Part shown: piece by piece, positions 8,130-14,528 of the stretch
How the letters are laid out: the number at the start of each line of letters is the position of its first letter
How positions within the stretch are numbered: position 1 is the stretch's first letter
DNA from: a virus
DNA length: 27,377 nucleotides
Strand: one strand, 5' to 3'
Virus record (IMG/VR): IMGVR_UViG_3300030328_003440
Location: 1 to 27,377 of that record
Made by a program: the position numbers and the translations under genes
The notes under the pieces: model-generated
The model's input: only the letters and a program-made list of their open reading frames with translations
Told to the model about the DNA's origin: nothing
Databases searched by the model: none

Positions 8130-9474
8130 TTTGCAGTCTGCTTAGTAAGCGATTTACTGGTTGGTCTTCTTGTGGCTCTTCTTGAATTCTATTTTCAAAT
8201 TCTGCACGTTGCTCCTGGGATGCATCAGGATTCATATAATCAAAATAATCCTGCTTAGTGGCCAAGCCTTGTTCAAAGCGCCATGTCCACAGTGCGATCT
8301 CCGTGTCAGGTGTGAGGGCATAATTTGGCTCTAAGTAATCTACAGAATACTCTTCACCAACATCGATACCTGCTTCTACACGAAGTATTTCTCTATCAAC
8401 CTTGTAGCGCTTTTGTTCCCAGGGCCGCCAGGTGTCTTCTTTTTCTCCAGTAGTAATATCGCGAGCTTCCATCTCCAAAATAGATAAACTAGCTGCTGAT
8501 GGAGCATTGCCTGCATCATCTCTAGCGAACTTAGCTCTAATATGATTATTGTTTAGCGTAGTTTCTACAAAAAATCTTGTAGCATCTACAATCTCAGCCA
8601 AAGAACCACCGGCATTCGTTACACCAAAATTTGCATCTTCAGGTAAATAAAGTATCTTATCTGTGCCAATCTGTATACGTGATGCATCATCCACTCCTGT
8701 AACAAACTTAATTCCCATCGCGCCATAGCGCACTGCAATTTCTAATTCCAACATTGCAACATTTAAAGCCAAATCTGCTTTGGCCACATCCATTGCATTT
8801 TTTACACTATTAAAATCCCGGATTGGTGGGTAGCGGTGTGTAAATGATACCGGCAATACGCCATAAGGATTAATATCATTCTCATTGACGCTAATCTTTG
8901 CTCCATGCTCATCGAGCAAATAATGCTCTCCCTGGTAACCTGGGCGAGATTCGGTCCATACTGCATGAAGTGGCTGTTGATTTCTTGCATTCCCCTGATA
9001 TTCTATTGGATAACATACACCAATAGGCTTTTCTCTACTATCACCAGCTAAGAACAATGGTTCAAAGTGAGATAGAATCTCATATTCCAGTTTCTCTTCT
9101 AGTTCATTCCATTTAGAACGAAATGCCATAGAACCTAGCAAGAATGTCAATCTCTCAAGTAGTCTGCGCTGGGCATTGAGACTGTGGACGTTTATGGAGG
9201 CAAGGTAGGCATCCGCAGCGCGCATTCTAGGCGGGCGCTTATATGTCATACTGCGTACAGCGCAGACTCTTCCAGTAATGTTAGAATTTATAATGGGTGC
9301 TTGGCGAATCGTTTCTATGCTAAAATAATGCTTTACATAGCTCTCAATATTGATACCCTCGTACCAGTCCATGAGATAATCGCGTTCGCGTACACGCTCG
9401 TCTTCTATATAACGTAATTTTTTCTTTAATGAATCTGCTACCGCACCTTGCGATAAATCAGGAATTGTTACCAT
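8119..9474 (-). CDS. Portal protein
   Basis: At 451 residues this has the usual length for a siphovirus portal, the dodecameric ring at the capsid vertex through which DNA is packaged and ejected. Recognisable features are an N-terminal helical region, a wing-like middle segment with NPYGVLPVSFTHRYPP and DFNSVKNAMDVAKADLALN (about 215-260), and a helical stem/crown with SAASLSILEMEARD around 345-360. The C-terminal tail is acidic and Gln-rich (EEPQEDQPVN). It lies 6 nt downstream of the large terminase gene and overlaps the MuF gene, the canonical order TerL-portal-MuF. The evidence is a mix of motifs and context. Confidence 0.88.
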   Translation of the reverse strand: MVTIPDLSQGAVADSLKKKLRYIEDERVRERDYLMDWYEGINIESYVKHYFSIETIRQAPIINSNITGRVCAVRSMTYKRPPRMRAADAYLASINVHSLNAQRRLLERLTFLLGSMAFRSKWNELEEKLEYEILSHFEPLFLAGDSREKPIGVCYPIEYQGNARNQQPLHAVWTESRPGYQGEHYLLDEHGAKISVNENDINPYGVLPVSFTHRYPPIRDFNSVKNAMDVAKADLALNVAMLELEIAVRYGAMGIKFVTGVDDASRIQIGTDKILYLPEDANFGVTNAGGSLAEIVDATRFFVETTLNNNHIRAKFARDDAGNAPSAASLSILEMEARDITTGEKEDTWRPWEQKRYKVDREILRVEAGIDVGEEYSVDYLEPNYALTPDTEIALWTWRFEQGLATKQDYFDYMNPDASQEQRAEFENRIQEEPQEDQPVNRLLSRLQNAD

Positions 9475-9480
9475 ATATGT

Positions 9481-10791
9481 TTACCAATCAATTACACCGG
9501 CCATTCTACTCTTTATAGGAAAAAGATTACAAATCAGATAACGCATCGCATCATTTACATGATCAAATACGCCATCTTTTAAAGGCTCTTCTTTAATAGT
9601 CTGTTCAGCTTTGTTCTCAGGATAGCGATAATTTTCGTAACTTTGTATTGATCCTTTACATTTATCTGAAACAAAAAAATGTGCATCTCCATTTGCATCT
9701 TCAAACCATCTACGCATATGAGATACGCCATTGACCACATTCCTGGTCATTGCATCTTTACGAAAACGTACTCGCATGCCCTTGCGCCAAAAAATCTGTA
9801 TGTCACTAATGCCTGACTGACTACTTCTACCGCCACCAGCAGGATCACCAAAGTATGCAGCAATCTGATATGGTTTTTTACGGACCATATCAGCTAAATC
9901 TTCTGTTTTAATGTTTTCAACCATTGCTATTTCGTCAAATTGATAGATAGTTGGTAATCCTTTTGATTTAAAGTCGATGTTACAGAATACAATTGCTGGT
10001 TTGCGGTAACCGAAGTCGATTGAGCAGTATGCTGGTAAGCTGGGATTGTATTTGAGGTCTTTGCGTACATGAACAGTGGAGTTGAATGGGTAGACCTTGC
10101 CGGAAAATGAGGTAAATTGAGCTTCATATTCTTGTAAATAAGTTTCATTGGTTAGTTCCTTTTTTAAATCTTCTATTTGATCCTTAAAAAATGGTGATTC
10201 ACTGCTGGGATGCTGCCAGCTTTCCCAGTCAGGATAACTACTATCCTTGCCTCTTTCCCATAACTTATGCCACCAGTTAAATCCACGTGGCGTGGATACC
10301 ATTAAGCACCAGCCTTGACGGTCGGATAGTGTTGGGCGCAGGTATTGTTCCCATATCAATTTGTTTGAAAGCGCTGCGGCTTCATCTATAACTAAGTAAT
10401 CGATGCCCTCGCCGATCAAGGATTCAGGTGAGTCTGCTGACTTGACCGACAGCTCCGAGTTAAGTCCAGCAAGTTTCATATAGTACAGATCGCCATTGAC
10501 CTCTTTCTTGTTCTCAATAGGCAATTTGAGCTTGACCATAATATCTTCTTTAATGATACGTGCAATCTTTTGCGATAGGTTGTAGCTTGGTGATACGATC
10601 CAGCCTCGTGTGTTTGGCGTTAAAAGCCAGGGGAGTATTTCGTATGCTGCTGAGTAGGATTTGCCACTGCGCCTGCCCTGGCAGTTTATACGAAAGCGTT
10701 TTTTGCTGTTATGAAGACTAAGCTGTTGCGGGGTCGGTTTGTACCCCACCAGCTTCCACAATTTCTCTTTGTGAACTATCTGCTGGATCAT
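9481..10791 (-). CDS. Terminase large subunit (ATPase and nuclease)
   Basis: This 436-residue protein is the packaging motor. The ATPase domain has Walker A CQGRRSGKS (37-45), Walker B YLVIDEAA (132-139) and the coupling motif STPRG (166-170). The nuclease domain shows the RNase H-like acidic residues in SIDFGYRKPA (Asp259), GDPAG (Asp316) and, near the C-terminus, DHVNDAMRYL. It drives DNA translocation into the procapsid and cuts concatemers. The gene overlaps the small-subunit gene by 74 nt in another frame. The start ATG at 10791 has AAGG about 11 nt upstream. Whether packaging is cos or pac cannot be told from this sequence. Confidence 0.96.
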   Translation of the reverse strand: MIQQIVHKEKLWKLVGYKPTPQQLSLHNSKKRFRINCQGRRSGKSYSAAYEILPWLLTPNTRGWIVSPSYNLSQKIARIIKEDIMVKLKLPIENKKEVNGDLYYMKLAGLNSELSVKSADSPESLIGEGIDYLVIDEAAALSNKLIWEQYLRPTLSDRQGWCLMVSTPRGFNWWHKLWERGKDSSYPDWESWQHPSSESPFFKDQIEDLKKELTNETYLQEYEAQFTSFSGKVYPFNSTVHVRKDLKYNPSLPAYCSIDFGYRKPAIVFCNIDFKSKGLPTIYQFDEIAMVENIKTEDLADMVRKKPYQIAAYFGDPAGGGRSSQSGISDIQIFWRKGMRVRFRKDAMTRNVVNGVSHMRRWFEDANGDAHFFVSDKCKGSIQSYENYRYPENKAEQTIKEEPLKDGVFDHVNDAMRYLICNLFPIKSRMAGVIDW

Positions 10792-11113
10792 CCATTGGGT
10801 TACCTTGAAACCCTACTTCTTTTAGCACTGTTTCCAGGTTGCCGGTCATATCGACTTGTGATTTGTCTGTTTGATTCAAATAATTCTTGCCCAGGAAGAT
10901 AAGCAGCGCTGTGTTGCCTTGACCAGCGTGTTTCCATTGGAGCTGACGCAAGGAAAGCTTCATTTCTTCTTTGCCTTGCTCATATTCTGTGCGAAAGCGC
11001 TCGCGTATTACTTTTTCTGAGCAACCAAAGTATTTGCCGATCTCAATGTATGTACAACCAAAACTAGCAAGCATTTTAACCTTTTCAGGCGGTATATCGT
11101 GTCTATTATCCAT
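10718..11113 (-). CDS. Terminase small subunit
   Basis: This 131-residue DNA-recognition subunit has an N-terminal helix-turn-helix (FGCTYIEIGKYFGCSEKVIRERF, given here only by its position at about 18-40). An oligomerisation region follows with the family pattern Y-x-x-G-K-x-x-x-K-L-S-L-R-x-x-Q, then GQGNTALLIFLGKN and QTDKSQ. This wording is very typical of small terminases next to a TerL of this class. The last 25 residues overlap the TerL gene. Its job is to bind the packaging site and pass DNA to TerL. The acidic, Pro-rich C-terminus (DDPADSSQRE) probably contacts TerL. Confidence 0.87.
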   Translation of the reverse strand: MDNRHDIPPEKVKMLASFGCTYIEIGKYFGCSEKVIRERFRTEYEQGKEEMKLSLRQLQWKHAGQGNTALLIFLGKNYLNQTDKSQVDMTGNLETVLKEVGFQGNPMDDPADSSQREIVEAGGVQTDPATA

Positions 11114-11116
11114 TAC

Positions 11117-11437
11117 TTATAGCTTATTCGTCGACATAAATAGCTTACTGCACTTTGCCATTGTTCTGAGCCAGTAAGTCTTGGCGCTGCTTTCGCTAAT
11201 GCCTAGGGCATCGGCGATGATGGGGAATGTGTGTTGCATAATGCGCATTTTGAATACTTCTCGCTCTCTTGGGGATAGTTCGTCGTAAAGGTCGTGCGCT
11301 GCAAGCTGTAACCAGCGGTGTTCCTCTTCGATGAAAGCGCTTTGGAAGATTGCCATCTTTTTTGCATAATCTTTTGCGCGAGTGACGGCCCTGACTAAGC
11401 GTTCCGCATCTGCGTCTGTCAGTTCAACCCAATTCAT
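11117..11437 (-). CDS. Sigma-70 region 4-like / HTH transcription regulator, likely late-gene control
   Basis: This 106-residue protein has a C-terminal helix-turn-helix (about residues 53-100). The pattern is L-S-P-R-E-R-E-V-F, then IADALGISESSAKTYW, as in sigma-70 region 4 and LuxR-type domains. The N-terminal half is helical and carries no receiver or ligand domain. It resembles small phage late-transcription activators found just upstream of terminase genes (the ArpU/RinA-like position), although I cannot assign that family firmly. It is the first gene of the leftward late block and has a TGTTCACA site 29 nt upstream. It would therefore be a good switch between repression and late expression. 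Confidence 0.75.
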   Translation of the reverse strand: MNWVELTDADAERLVRAVTRAKDYAKKMAIFQSAFIEEEHRWLQLAAHDLYDELSPREREVFKMRIMQHTFPIIADALGISESSAKTYWLRTMAKCSKLFMSTNKL

Positions 11438-11465
11438 ATATTGCGTGAATGTACGCAGTGCAGAG

Positions 11466-11473
11466 TGTTCACA
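11466..11473 (+). promoter_or_regulatory. Candidate operator TGTTCACA upstream of the sigma-like gene
   Basis: The octamer is the dyad TGT-TC-ACA in the context GTGTTCACAA, 29 nt upstream of the ATG of the late regulator. It is one of six exact copies, all at control points. A bound repressor here would block late expression in a lysogen. Confidence 0.55.
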
Positions 11474-11554
11474 AAAAGAGAAAAAAATTTTTAGGGAGTG
11501 ACTTCGTAGAGAGAAATGGCTTGGCCTTGTGGTATCATGTTTAAAATGTTACAT

Positions 11555-11573
11555 ATTAGATTATTAATCTAAT
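11555..11573. repeat. Perfect 19-bp palindrome
   Basis: ATTAGATTATTAATCTAAT has 9-bp arms around a single central T, with no mismatch. It lies midway between the two TGTTCACA sites of the divergent region. It has no T-run and is AT-only except for two G/C pairs, so it is a protein-binding dyad candidate more than a terminator. The binding protein is unknown; the sigma-like or repressor protein are both possible. Confidence 0.6.
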
Positions 11574-11665
11574 GTCACACGACGACGGCCGCCAAGCTGT
11601 ATCAATATGTATAAACCATGATCAATACGGCGCTGGAATTCTATTTTAATCCGATCTATTGCCAT
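11564..11665 (-). CDS. Doubtful 33-aa ORF in the divergent region
   Basis: An ATG at 11665 opens a 33-codon frame with a basic, amphipathic sequence (MAIDRIKIEFQRRIDHGLY at the start, GGRRRVTLD at the end). Its stop codon lies within the 19-bp palindrome. There is no ribosome site before the ATG, only a TATATAG sequence. It could be a leader peptide, a leaderless mini-gene or chance. It is listed because it fills most of the only open stretch in the region. Confidence 0.25.
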   Translation of the reverse strand: MAIDRIKIEFQRRIDHGLYILIQLGGRRRVTLD

Positions 11666-11681
11666 AATACTATATAAAGAT

Positions 11682-11689
11682 TGTTCACA
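11682..11689 (+). promoter_or_regulatory. Candidate operator TGTTCACA upstream of the plus-strand cassette
   Basis: The full local context is TTGTTCACAA, the same 10 bp as in the integrase promoter at 22286-22295. It is a TTGT-TC-ACAA dyad, 64 nt before the cassette ATG, with a weaker TTTGAACAC between it and the start. This suggests the cassette answers to the same repressor as the integrase. Confidence 0.55.
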
Positions 11690-11753
11690 AAGTATTAGGA
11701 ATTAACAATAAAAGTATATTAGATTTGAACACTATTTGAGAGGATAGAAAACA

Positions 11754-12491
11754 ATGAAAACAGATTATCAAACACATTTAACACTAAAAAGCAGCAATGA
11801 AAAGACCGGACCAATACCGGTAAGCACAACAACAGCGCAAACATGCCCGGCCGAATGTCCGTTTAATAATAGCAATGTAGGCGGCTGTTATGCAGATATA
11901 GGCCCGCTTTCGTGGCATTGGAACAAAGTCACAAAGAAAACACGCGGCGGCAGCTTTGCGCAATTCCTGAATAAAATACGTAACTTAAAACCTGGCCAGC
12001 TTTGGCGGCATAATCAAGCCGGCGATCTACCCGGCGATAATAAAAAACTAGATGGCGAAAGCTGCGAGCAATTAACGGCAGCAAATAGAGGCCGCCGCGG
12101 TTTTACATATACTCATTATAACCCGTTTAAATACGGCAATAATATTATCATTAAAGCAATGAACCGCGCCGGCTTTGTTGTGAATTTATCCGGCAATAAT
12201 TACGATCATGCGATAGAATTAAGCAAACTAAACGCCGGTCCTGTTGTATCTGTTGCCCCGGAACATGAAAGCGGCGCTTTCAAATATAAGAATAAATCAT
12301 TTATTCAATGCCCCGCAACAAGAATAAAACCAGGCACAGAAAACAATGCAAAGCCGCAGCCGCTCACAGATTGCGCAACGTGTCAAATTTGCGCCGTACC
12401 TAATAGGAAATCAATTGTCTACTTTCCGGCACATAGTCCACAAAAGAATAAAATCAATAATTATTTAAAAAACCATAAGGATAAAAAATGA
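11754..12491 (+). CDS. Conserved cysteine-rich phage/plasmid protein of unknown function
   Basis: This 245-residue protein belongs to a family I recognise from many phages and mobile elements (DUF7227-like from memory; the number is unverified). Conserved blocks visible here are KTGPIPVSTTTAQTCP, ECPF with GGCYAD(I)GPL, W-x-K-V-T, GQLWRHNQAGDLPG, ANRGRRGFTYTHY, GFVVNLSGNNYDHA, PVVSVAP and a C-terminal C-x-x-C-x-x-C (CATCQIC, about 209-215). The several Cys residues (about 30, 35 and 45, plus the C-terminal cluster) suggest a metal site. No catalytic activity is established as far as I know. It leads a plus-strand operon with GAGAGGATA as ribosome site. Codons are rich in GGC, GCC and GCG, unlike the neighbours, which suggests separate origin. 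Confidence 0.85.
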   Translation: MKTDYQTHLTLKSSNEKTGPIPVSTTTAQTCPAECPFNNSNVGGCYADIGPLSWHWNKVTKKTRGGSFAQFLNKIRNLKPGQLWRHNQAGDLPGDNKKLDGESCEQLTAANRGRRGFTYTHYNPFKYGNNIIIKAMNRAGFVVNLSGNNYDHAIELSKLNAGPVVSVAPEHESGAFKYKNKSFIQCPATRIKPGTENNAKPQPLTDCATCQICAVPNRKSIVYFPAHSPQKNKINNYLKNHKDKK

Positions 12492-12619
12492 AAACAAAAC
12501 TAAAACCAACAGAAATTTACGACGCTAAAAAGCGCGTATTAGCAACAGCGCCGCCGGTAGTTATAGCGGTTTTAAATGGTACATATTTTAAAAAAATAAA
12601 TCAGAAAGCTAAAAAATGA
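12488..12619 (+). CDS. Small protein (43 aa) in the plus-strand cassette
   Basis: The ATG overlaps the preceding stop by 4 nt (ATGA), and the frame ends in TGA at 12619, again overlapping the next start. The product is basic (MKTKLKPTEIYDAKKRVLAT at the start, KKINQKAKK at the end) with a short hydrophobic stretch PPVVIAVL in the middle, too short for a sure membrane span. No family is recognised. Overlapping stop/start pairs on both sides are the main evidence that it is translated. Confidence 0.6.
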   Translation: MKTKLKPTEIYDAKKRVLATAPPVVIAVLNGTYFKKINQKAKK

Positions 12620-12741
12620 ATTATATTAAAATGATCATAAATATAATTAATCTAACAGCAAAAATAATTATATTAACAGCATTGAGGCCGCTGTCATTTG
12701 TGCCGGCCTGGATATTGCGGAAAGTGAAAAAATGTATTTAA
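12616..12741 (+). CDS. Small hydrophobic protein (41 aa), probable single membrane segment
   Basis: This is a 41-residue frame beginning MNYIKMIINIINLTAKIII and ending with a basic WILRKVKKCI. Residues 6-24 are almost wholly aliphatic and would span a membrane, with the positive C-terminus inside the cell. It overlaps the previous stop (ATGA) and the start of the next gene by 10 nt. No family is recognised; small membrane proteins of this kind are common phage accessory or superinfection-exclusion candidates, which is only a guess here. Confidence 0.6.
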   Translation: MNYIKMIINIINLTAKIIILTALRPLSFVPAWILRKVKKCI

Positions 12742-13151
12742 TAGAATATTATAAAAAAGATTATTACGGCTTTGAAAAATTCAATAATAAAGCGGTAGCA
12801 ATGCAGTATTATAAAACATTAAAGCGCTTAAAATACGAAGTCAAACCGCCGCAACTTATTGATAAAAGCGTAGTAAGTGCGCTTTATTGGTATGCTATGG
12901 AATATGAGCGGCAAACAATTAATATTTATAATGTAGTTTTTAAAACAAAAAACACAACAACTTACAAGGATTGTTTAATTACCTGGAGCGGTACAGATTA
13001 CAGCGTTTATGTATTAGATAAACGCGGCCCAGGTTTAATGGTCCGTGCGGCTGGCTTTGATAGCTGCCAGCATAAATTAAAACATAATGAATTAATAAAG
13101 CTTTGCGCGGCCTGGATTGATCATAACTATATAACAGAGGTGCAAAAATGA
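12732..13151 (+). CDS. Unknown cassette protein (139 aa)
   Basis: This soluble, Tyr/Lys-rich protein of 139 residues is not recognised. It has a Tyr-rich N-terminus (YLIEYYKKDYYGFEKF), which looks like a strand-strand-helix start, and a helical middle. Near the centre is a beta region (INIYNVVFKTKNTTTYKDC, ITWSGTDYSVYVLDKRGPG) and the end is helical with HNELIKLCAAWIDHNYI. No signal peptide or membrane helix is seen. It overlaps the previous gene by 10 nt and the next by 4 nt. The Ala/Gly codons include GCG and GGC, while the rest is strongly AT-rich. Confidence 0.7.
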   Translation: MYLIEYYKKDYYGFEKFNNKAVAMQYYKTLKRLKYEVKPPQLIDKSVVSALYWYAMEYERQTINIYNVVFKTKNTTTYKDCLITWSGTDYSVYVLDKRGPGLMVRAAGFDSCQHKLKHNELIKLCAAWIDHNYITEVQK

Positions 13152-13597
13152 ATTATAAAAAACAAGATACCATTAAAATTACAGGTCCTAATGGATTGAG
13201 AATTGAACGTGATGAAATATTAAAAATATTATTAGGTGATAAGATAATTTTTAAATTATTAGGCGGTAAGCATAGCGCAAACTATGAAGATTTATACTGG
13301 GATGATATAGACTTAGTTTCAATATATTATAACAATAAAACCATTGTAACTATTTCATATGATCAGCCGCAAACTATTGGAGATTTAAAAAAAAATATTA
13401 TTGATTTTTGCGCAAAGAATATGACATTTGAACAACGTAAAAAAATAGCTTTAAAAGTATTTAATAAGATATGCGGCAATTATTCAAATAATACTGATGT
13501 ATGTTTGAGCAATGATATAATTATAATAAACGGCGCGCCGCTATTCTTTAATGATATACTAGATTACTACAACAGATTACAAGAGATAAAAAAATGA
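13148..13597 (+). CDS. Unknown cassette protein (149 aa)
   Basis: This 149-residue protein has no recognised family. It opens with a strand-like KQDTIKITGPNGLRIER, followed by an Ile/Leu-rich helix and a Tyr/Asp-rich segment (YEDLYWDDIDLVSIYY). Helices follow in the second half (TFEQRKKIALKVFNKICG) and the C-terminus (DILDYYNRLQEIKK). The start overlaps the upstream stop (ATGA), and its own stop overlaps the next start in the same way. Four-base overlaps through the cassette imply coupled translation of a set that is made together. Confidence 0.7.
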   Translation: MNYKKQDTIKITGPNGLRIERDEILKILLGDKIIFKLLGGKHSANYEDLYWDDIDLVSIYYNNKTIVTISYDQPQTIGDLKKNIIDFCAKNMTFEQRKKIALKVFNKICGNYSNNTDVCLSNDIIIINGAPLFFNDILDYYNRLQEIKK

Positions 13598-13707
13598 TAT
13601 TACTTAATAGAATTCTAACCGTCAACAATTTAGGCTATCATGATTTATTTATTACAATTATTATTTTAACATTTTGCGGCTTTATGCTGTTATTAATTGA
13701 GGAATAA
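13594..13707 (+). CDS. Small membrane protein (37 aa)
   Basis: The frame starts at ATGA overlapping the previous stop and codes for 37 residues: a polar N-terminus (MILLNRILTVNNLGYHD) and then one hydrophobic segment (LFITIIILTFCGFMLLLI) ending in two Glu. The topology would place the acidic end outside or at the membrane face. No family is recognised. It is the second very short hydrophobic protein of this cassette. Confidence 0.6.
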   Translation: MILLNRILTVNNLGYHDLFITIIILTFCGFMLLLIEE

Positions 13708-13729
13708 ACAAAAAGGAGAATAAAAACAT

Positions 13730-13939
13730 ATGAGCAATTATATAAATAATATTAATACCGTACTAAATGAGACTAATGAATTTTTACATAGTACGAAGCA
13801 CTGGAGCAGCTTTGAAACACTAGCAATTGTTGAGGGTGTTTTGCGGGCTTGTTTTAATATGGTTTATTGTTTAGCGCCAGATAAGAAAACAGCAAATAGC
13901 ACCATAAAATCCGTTTTAAAATTAGTAGATGATCAATAA
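13730..13939 (+). CDS. Unknown small helical protein (69 aa), last gene of the cassette
   Basis: This 69-residue protein has a strong ribosome site (AAGGAG, 10 nt before the ATG), unlike the coupled starts upstream. The sequence is helical and amphipathic, with a central LAIVEGVLRACFNMVYCLAP (about residues 31-50) that is moderately hydrophobic, and a C-terminal helix (TIKSVLKLVDDQ). No family is recognised. It ends 21 nt before the first of four terminators. Confidence 0.7.
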   Translation: MSNYINNINTVLNETNEFLHSTKHWSSFETLAIVEGVLRACFNMVYCLAPDKKTANSTIKSVLKLVDDQ

Positions 13940-13960
13940 ATAAACCACAAACAAACAAAA

Positions 13961-13986
13961 AGCCCGCATTTATGCGGGTTTTTTTT
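13961..13986 (+). terminator. Intrinsic terminator 1 after the plus-strand cassette
   Basis: CCCGCAT (13963-13969) pairs with ATGCGGG (13972-13978) around a 2-3 nt loop and is followed by eight T. The left flank has an A-run, so it can also work for minus-strand transcription. Confidence 0.9.
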
Positions 13987-13993
13987 GGTCCTA

Positions 13994-14017
13994 CCTGGAA
14001 TTATTCCAGGGTTTTTT
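13994..14017 (+). terminator. Intrinsic terminator 2
   Basis: CCTGGAA (13994-14000) pairs with TTCCAGG (14004-14010) over a TTA loop, followed by G and six T. It is a second, independent stem right behind the first. Confidence 0.85.
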
Positions 14018-14025
14018 ATGTTTTA

Positions 14026-14049
14026 AGCTGCATTAATGCGGCTTTTTTT
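14026..14049 (+). terminator. Intrinsic terminator 3
   Basis: AGCTGCATT and AATGCGGCT (14026-14043) form a self-complementary stem with one G-T wobble, followed by a run of T to 14049. Its sequence resembles terminator 4, which points to duplication. Confidence 0.8.
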
Positions 14050-14090
14050 GTGCTATATATATTTAATTTGATCTAGCTTTTTTGTGTTTT

Positions 14091-14116
14091 AGCCGCAATT
14101 TATGCGGCTTTTTTTT
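14091..14116 (+). terminator. Intrinsic terminator 4
   Basis: AGCCGCA (14091-14097) pairs with TGCGGCT (14103-14109) around an ATTTA loop, followed by a run of eight T. It shares the upstream GTTTTA and the TATGCGG arm with terminators 1 and 3. Confidence 0.88.
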
Positions 14117-14242
14117 GGTTTTAAACCAGGTGAAATCCTGTTACATGGTCCAGCAAAAAAGCCAATTTTTCACTTTTTTTTGCACATTTTTAGGCTCTTT
14201 TATATTATTTTGTAAAGGGTTTTATATTATTGGCCAAAGGGT
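14117..14242. other. Non-coding spacer between the convergent operons
   Basis: Past terminator 4 there is no convincing gene up to the stop of the 94-aa minus-strand gene. It is AT-rich with long T-runs. On the minus strand a weak stem (AGCC about 14192 with GGCT about 14160) followed by six T could end the leftward early transcript. The right end holds a 22-bp tandem duplication. Confidence 0.6.
14198..14241. repeat. Tandem 22-bp duplication
   Basis: The unit is TTTTATATTATT, four variable bases, AAAGGG. Copy 1 is 14198-14219 (variable part TTGT) and copy 2 is 14220-14241 (GGCC). All 18 other positions are identical. It sits immediately beyond the stop codon of the minus-strand 94-aa gene. 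Function is unknown. Confidence 0.8.
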
Positions 14243-14527
14243 TTAAAATTTTGTACGTTGCAGCCTGGCATGCCGCTTGTTCTTTTTTTTCGATCCTTTG
14301 CCTTTTGTCCAGCCATGCAGCTGCCTGTTTCTCCAAAGCAATTTATCCCTACCCTGAAGTCTGCCAAAACAGCGTTCATGCAATTTAACATCCAGGTCAT
14401 CCCACCAGCCAAAAACAGCTTTACAGTGGACCGTATCATTTACTGGCATAGCAAAGATGCAAAGCTGATCTTCATCAGGTGAAAGAGGGCAAGTGTGAAT
14501 TGCCTGTATTTTGTCAAAAATGTTCAC
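14243..14527 (-). CDS. Unknown basic protein (94 aa), last gene of the early minus-strand block
   Basis: This 94-residue frame has an acidic N-terminal half (IHTCPLSPDEDQLCIFAMPV) followed by WWDDLDVKLHERCFGRL. The very basic C-terminus (KGKGSKKKNKRHARLQRT) probably binds nucleic acid. The first possible start is GTG at 14527, which lies inside a TGTGAACA operator and has no visible ribosome site; the next Met would be at 14449. A shorter ORF in another frame (14227-14439) covers the same DNA, but the frame chosen has better protein character. No family is recognised, and a start further upstream or a repressed mRNA is possible. Confidence 0.55.
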   Translation of the reverse strand: MNIFDKIQAIHTCPLSPDEDQLCIFAMPVNDTVHCKAVFGWWDDLDVKLHERCFGRLQGRDKLLWRNRQLHGWTKGKGSKKKNKRHARLQRTKF

Positions 14528-14528
14528 A
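14521..14528 (-). promoter_or_regulatory. Candidate operator on the start codon of the 94-aa gene
   Basis: On the minus strand the site reads TGTGAACA, and the GTG inside it is the likely start codon of the 94-aa gene. A bound protein here would sit right on the start. It also borders the ACCGACA arm of the nested inverted repeats next door. Confidence 0.5.

Larger units (their letters stand above)
11438..11753. promoter_or_regulatory. Divergent control region between the late module and the plus-strand cassette
   Basis: These 316 bp separate the leftward sigma-like gene from the rightward cassette. They hold two TGTTCACA sites (11466 and 11682), a related TTTGAACAC at about 11724-11732, a perfect 19-bp palindrome (11555-11573), A/T tracts, and a possible -10 (TATATT, 11715-11720) without a convincing -35. 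GAGAGGATAGAAAACA precedes the cassette ATG as ribosome site; the same GAGAGGATA leader word precedes the integrase start. A doubtful 33-aa minus-strand ORF lies inside. The region probably carries promoters in both directions. Confidence 0.65.

Noticed and set aside
14227-14439. 70-aa minus-strand ORF overlapping the 94-aa gene
   Set aside because: It lies in another frame of the same DNA. The 94-aa frame has better protein character and fills the gap to the operator; both cannot easily be true.
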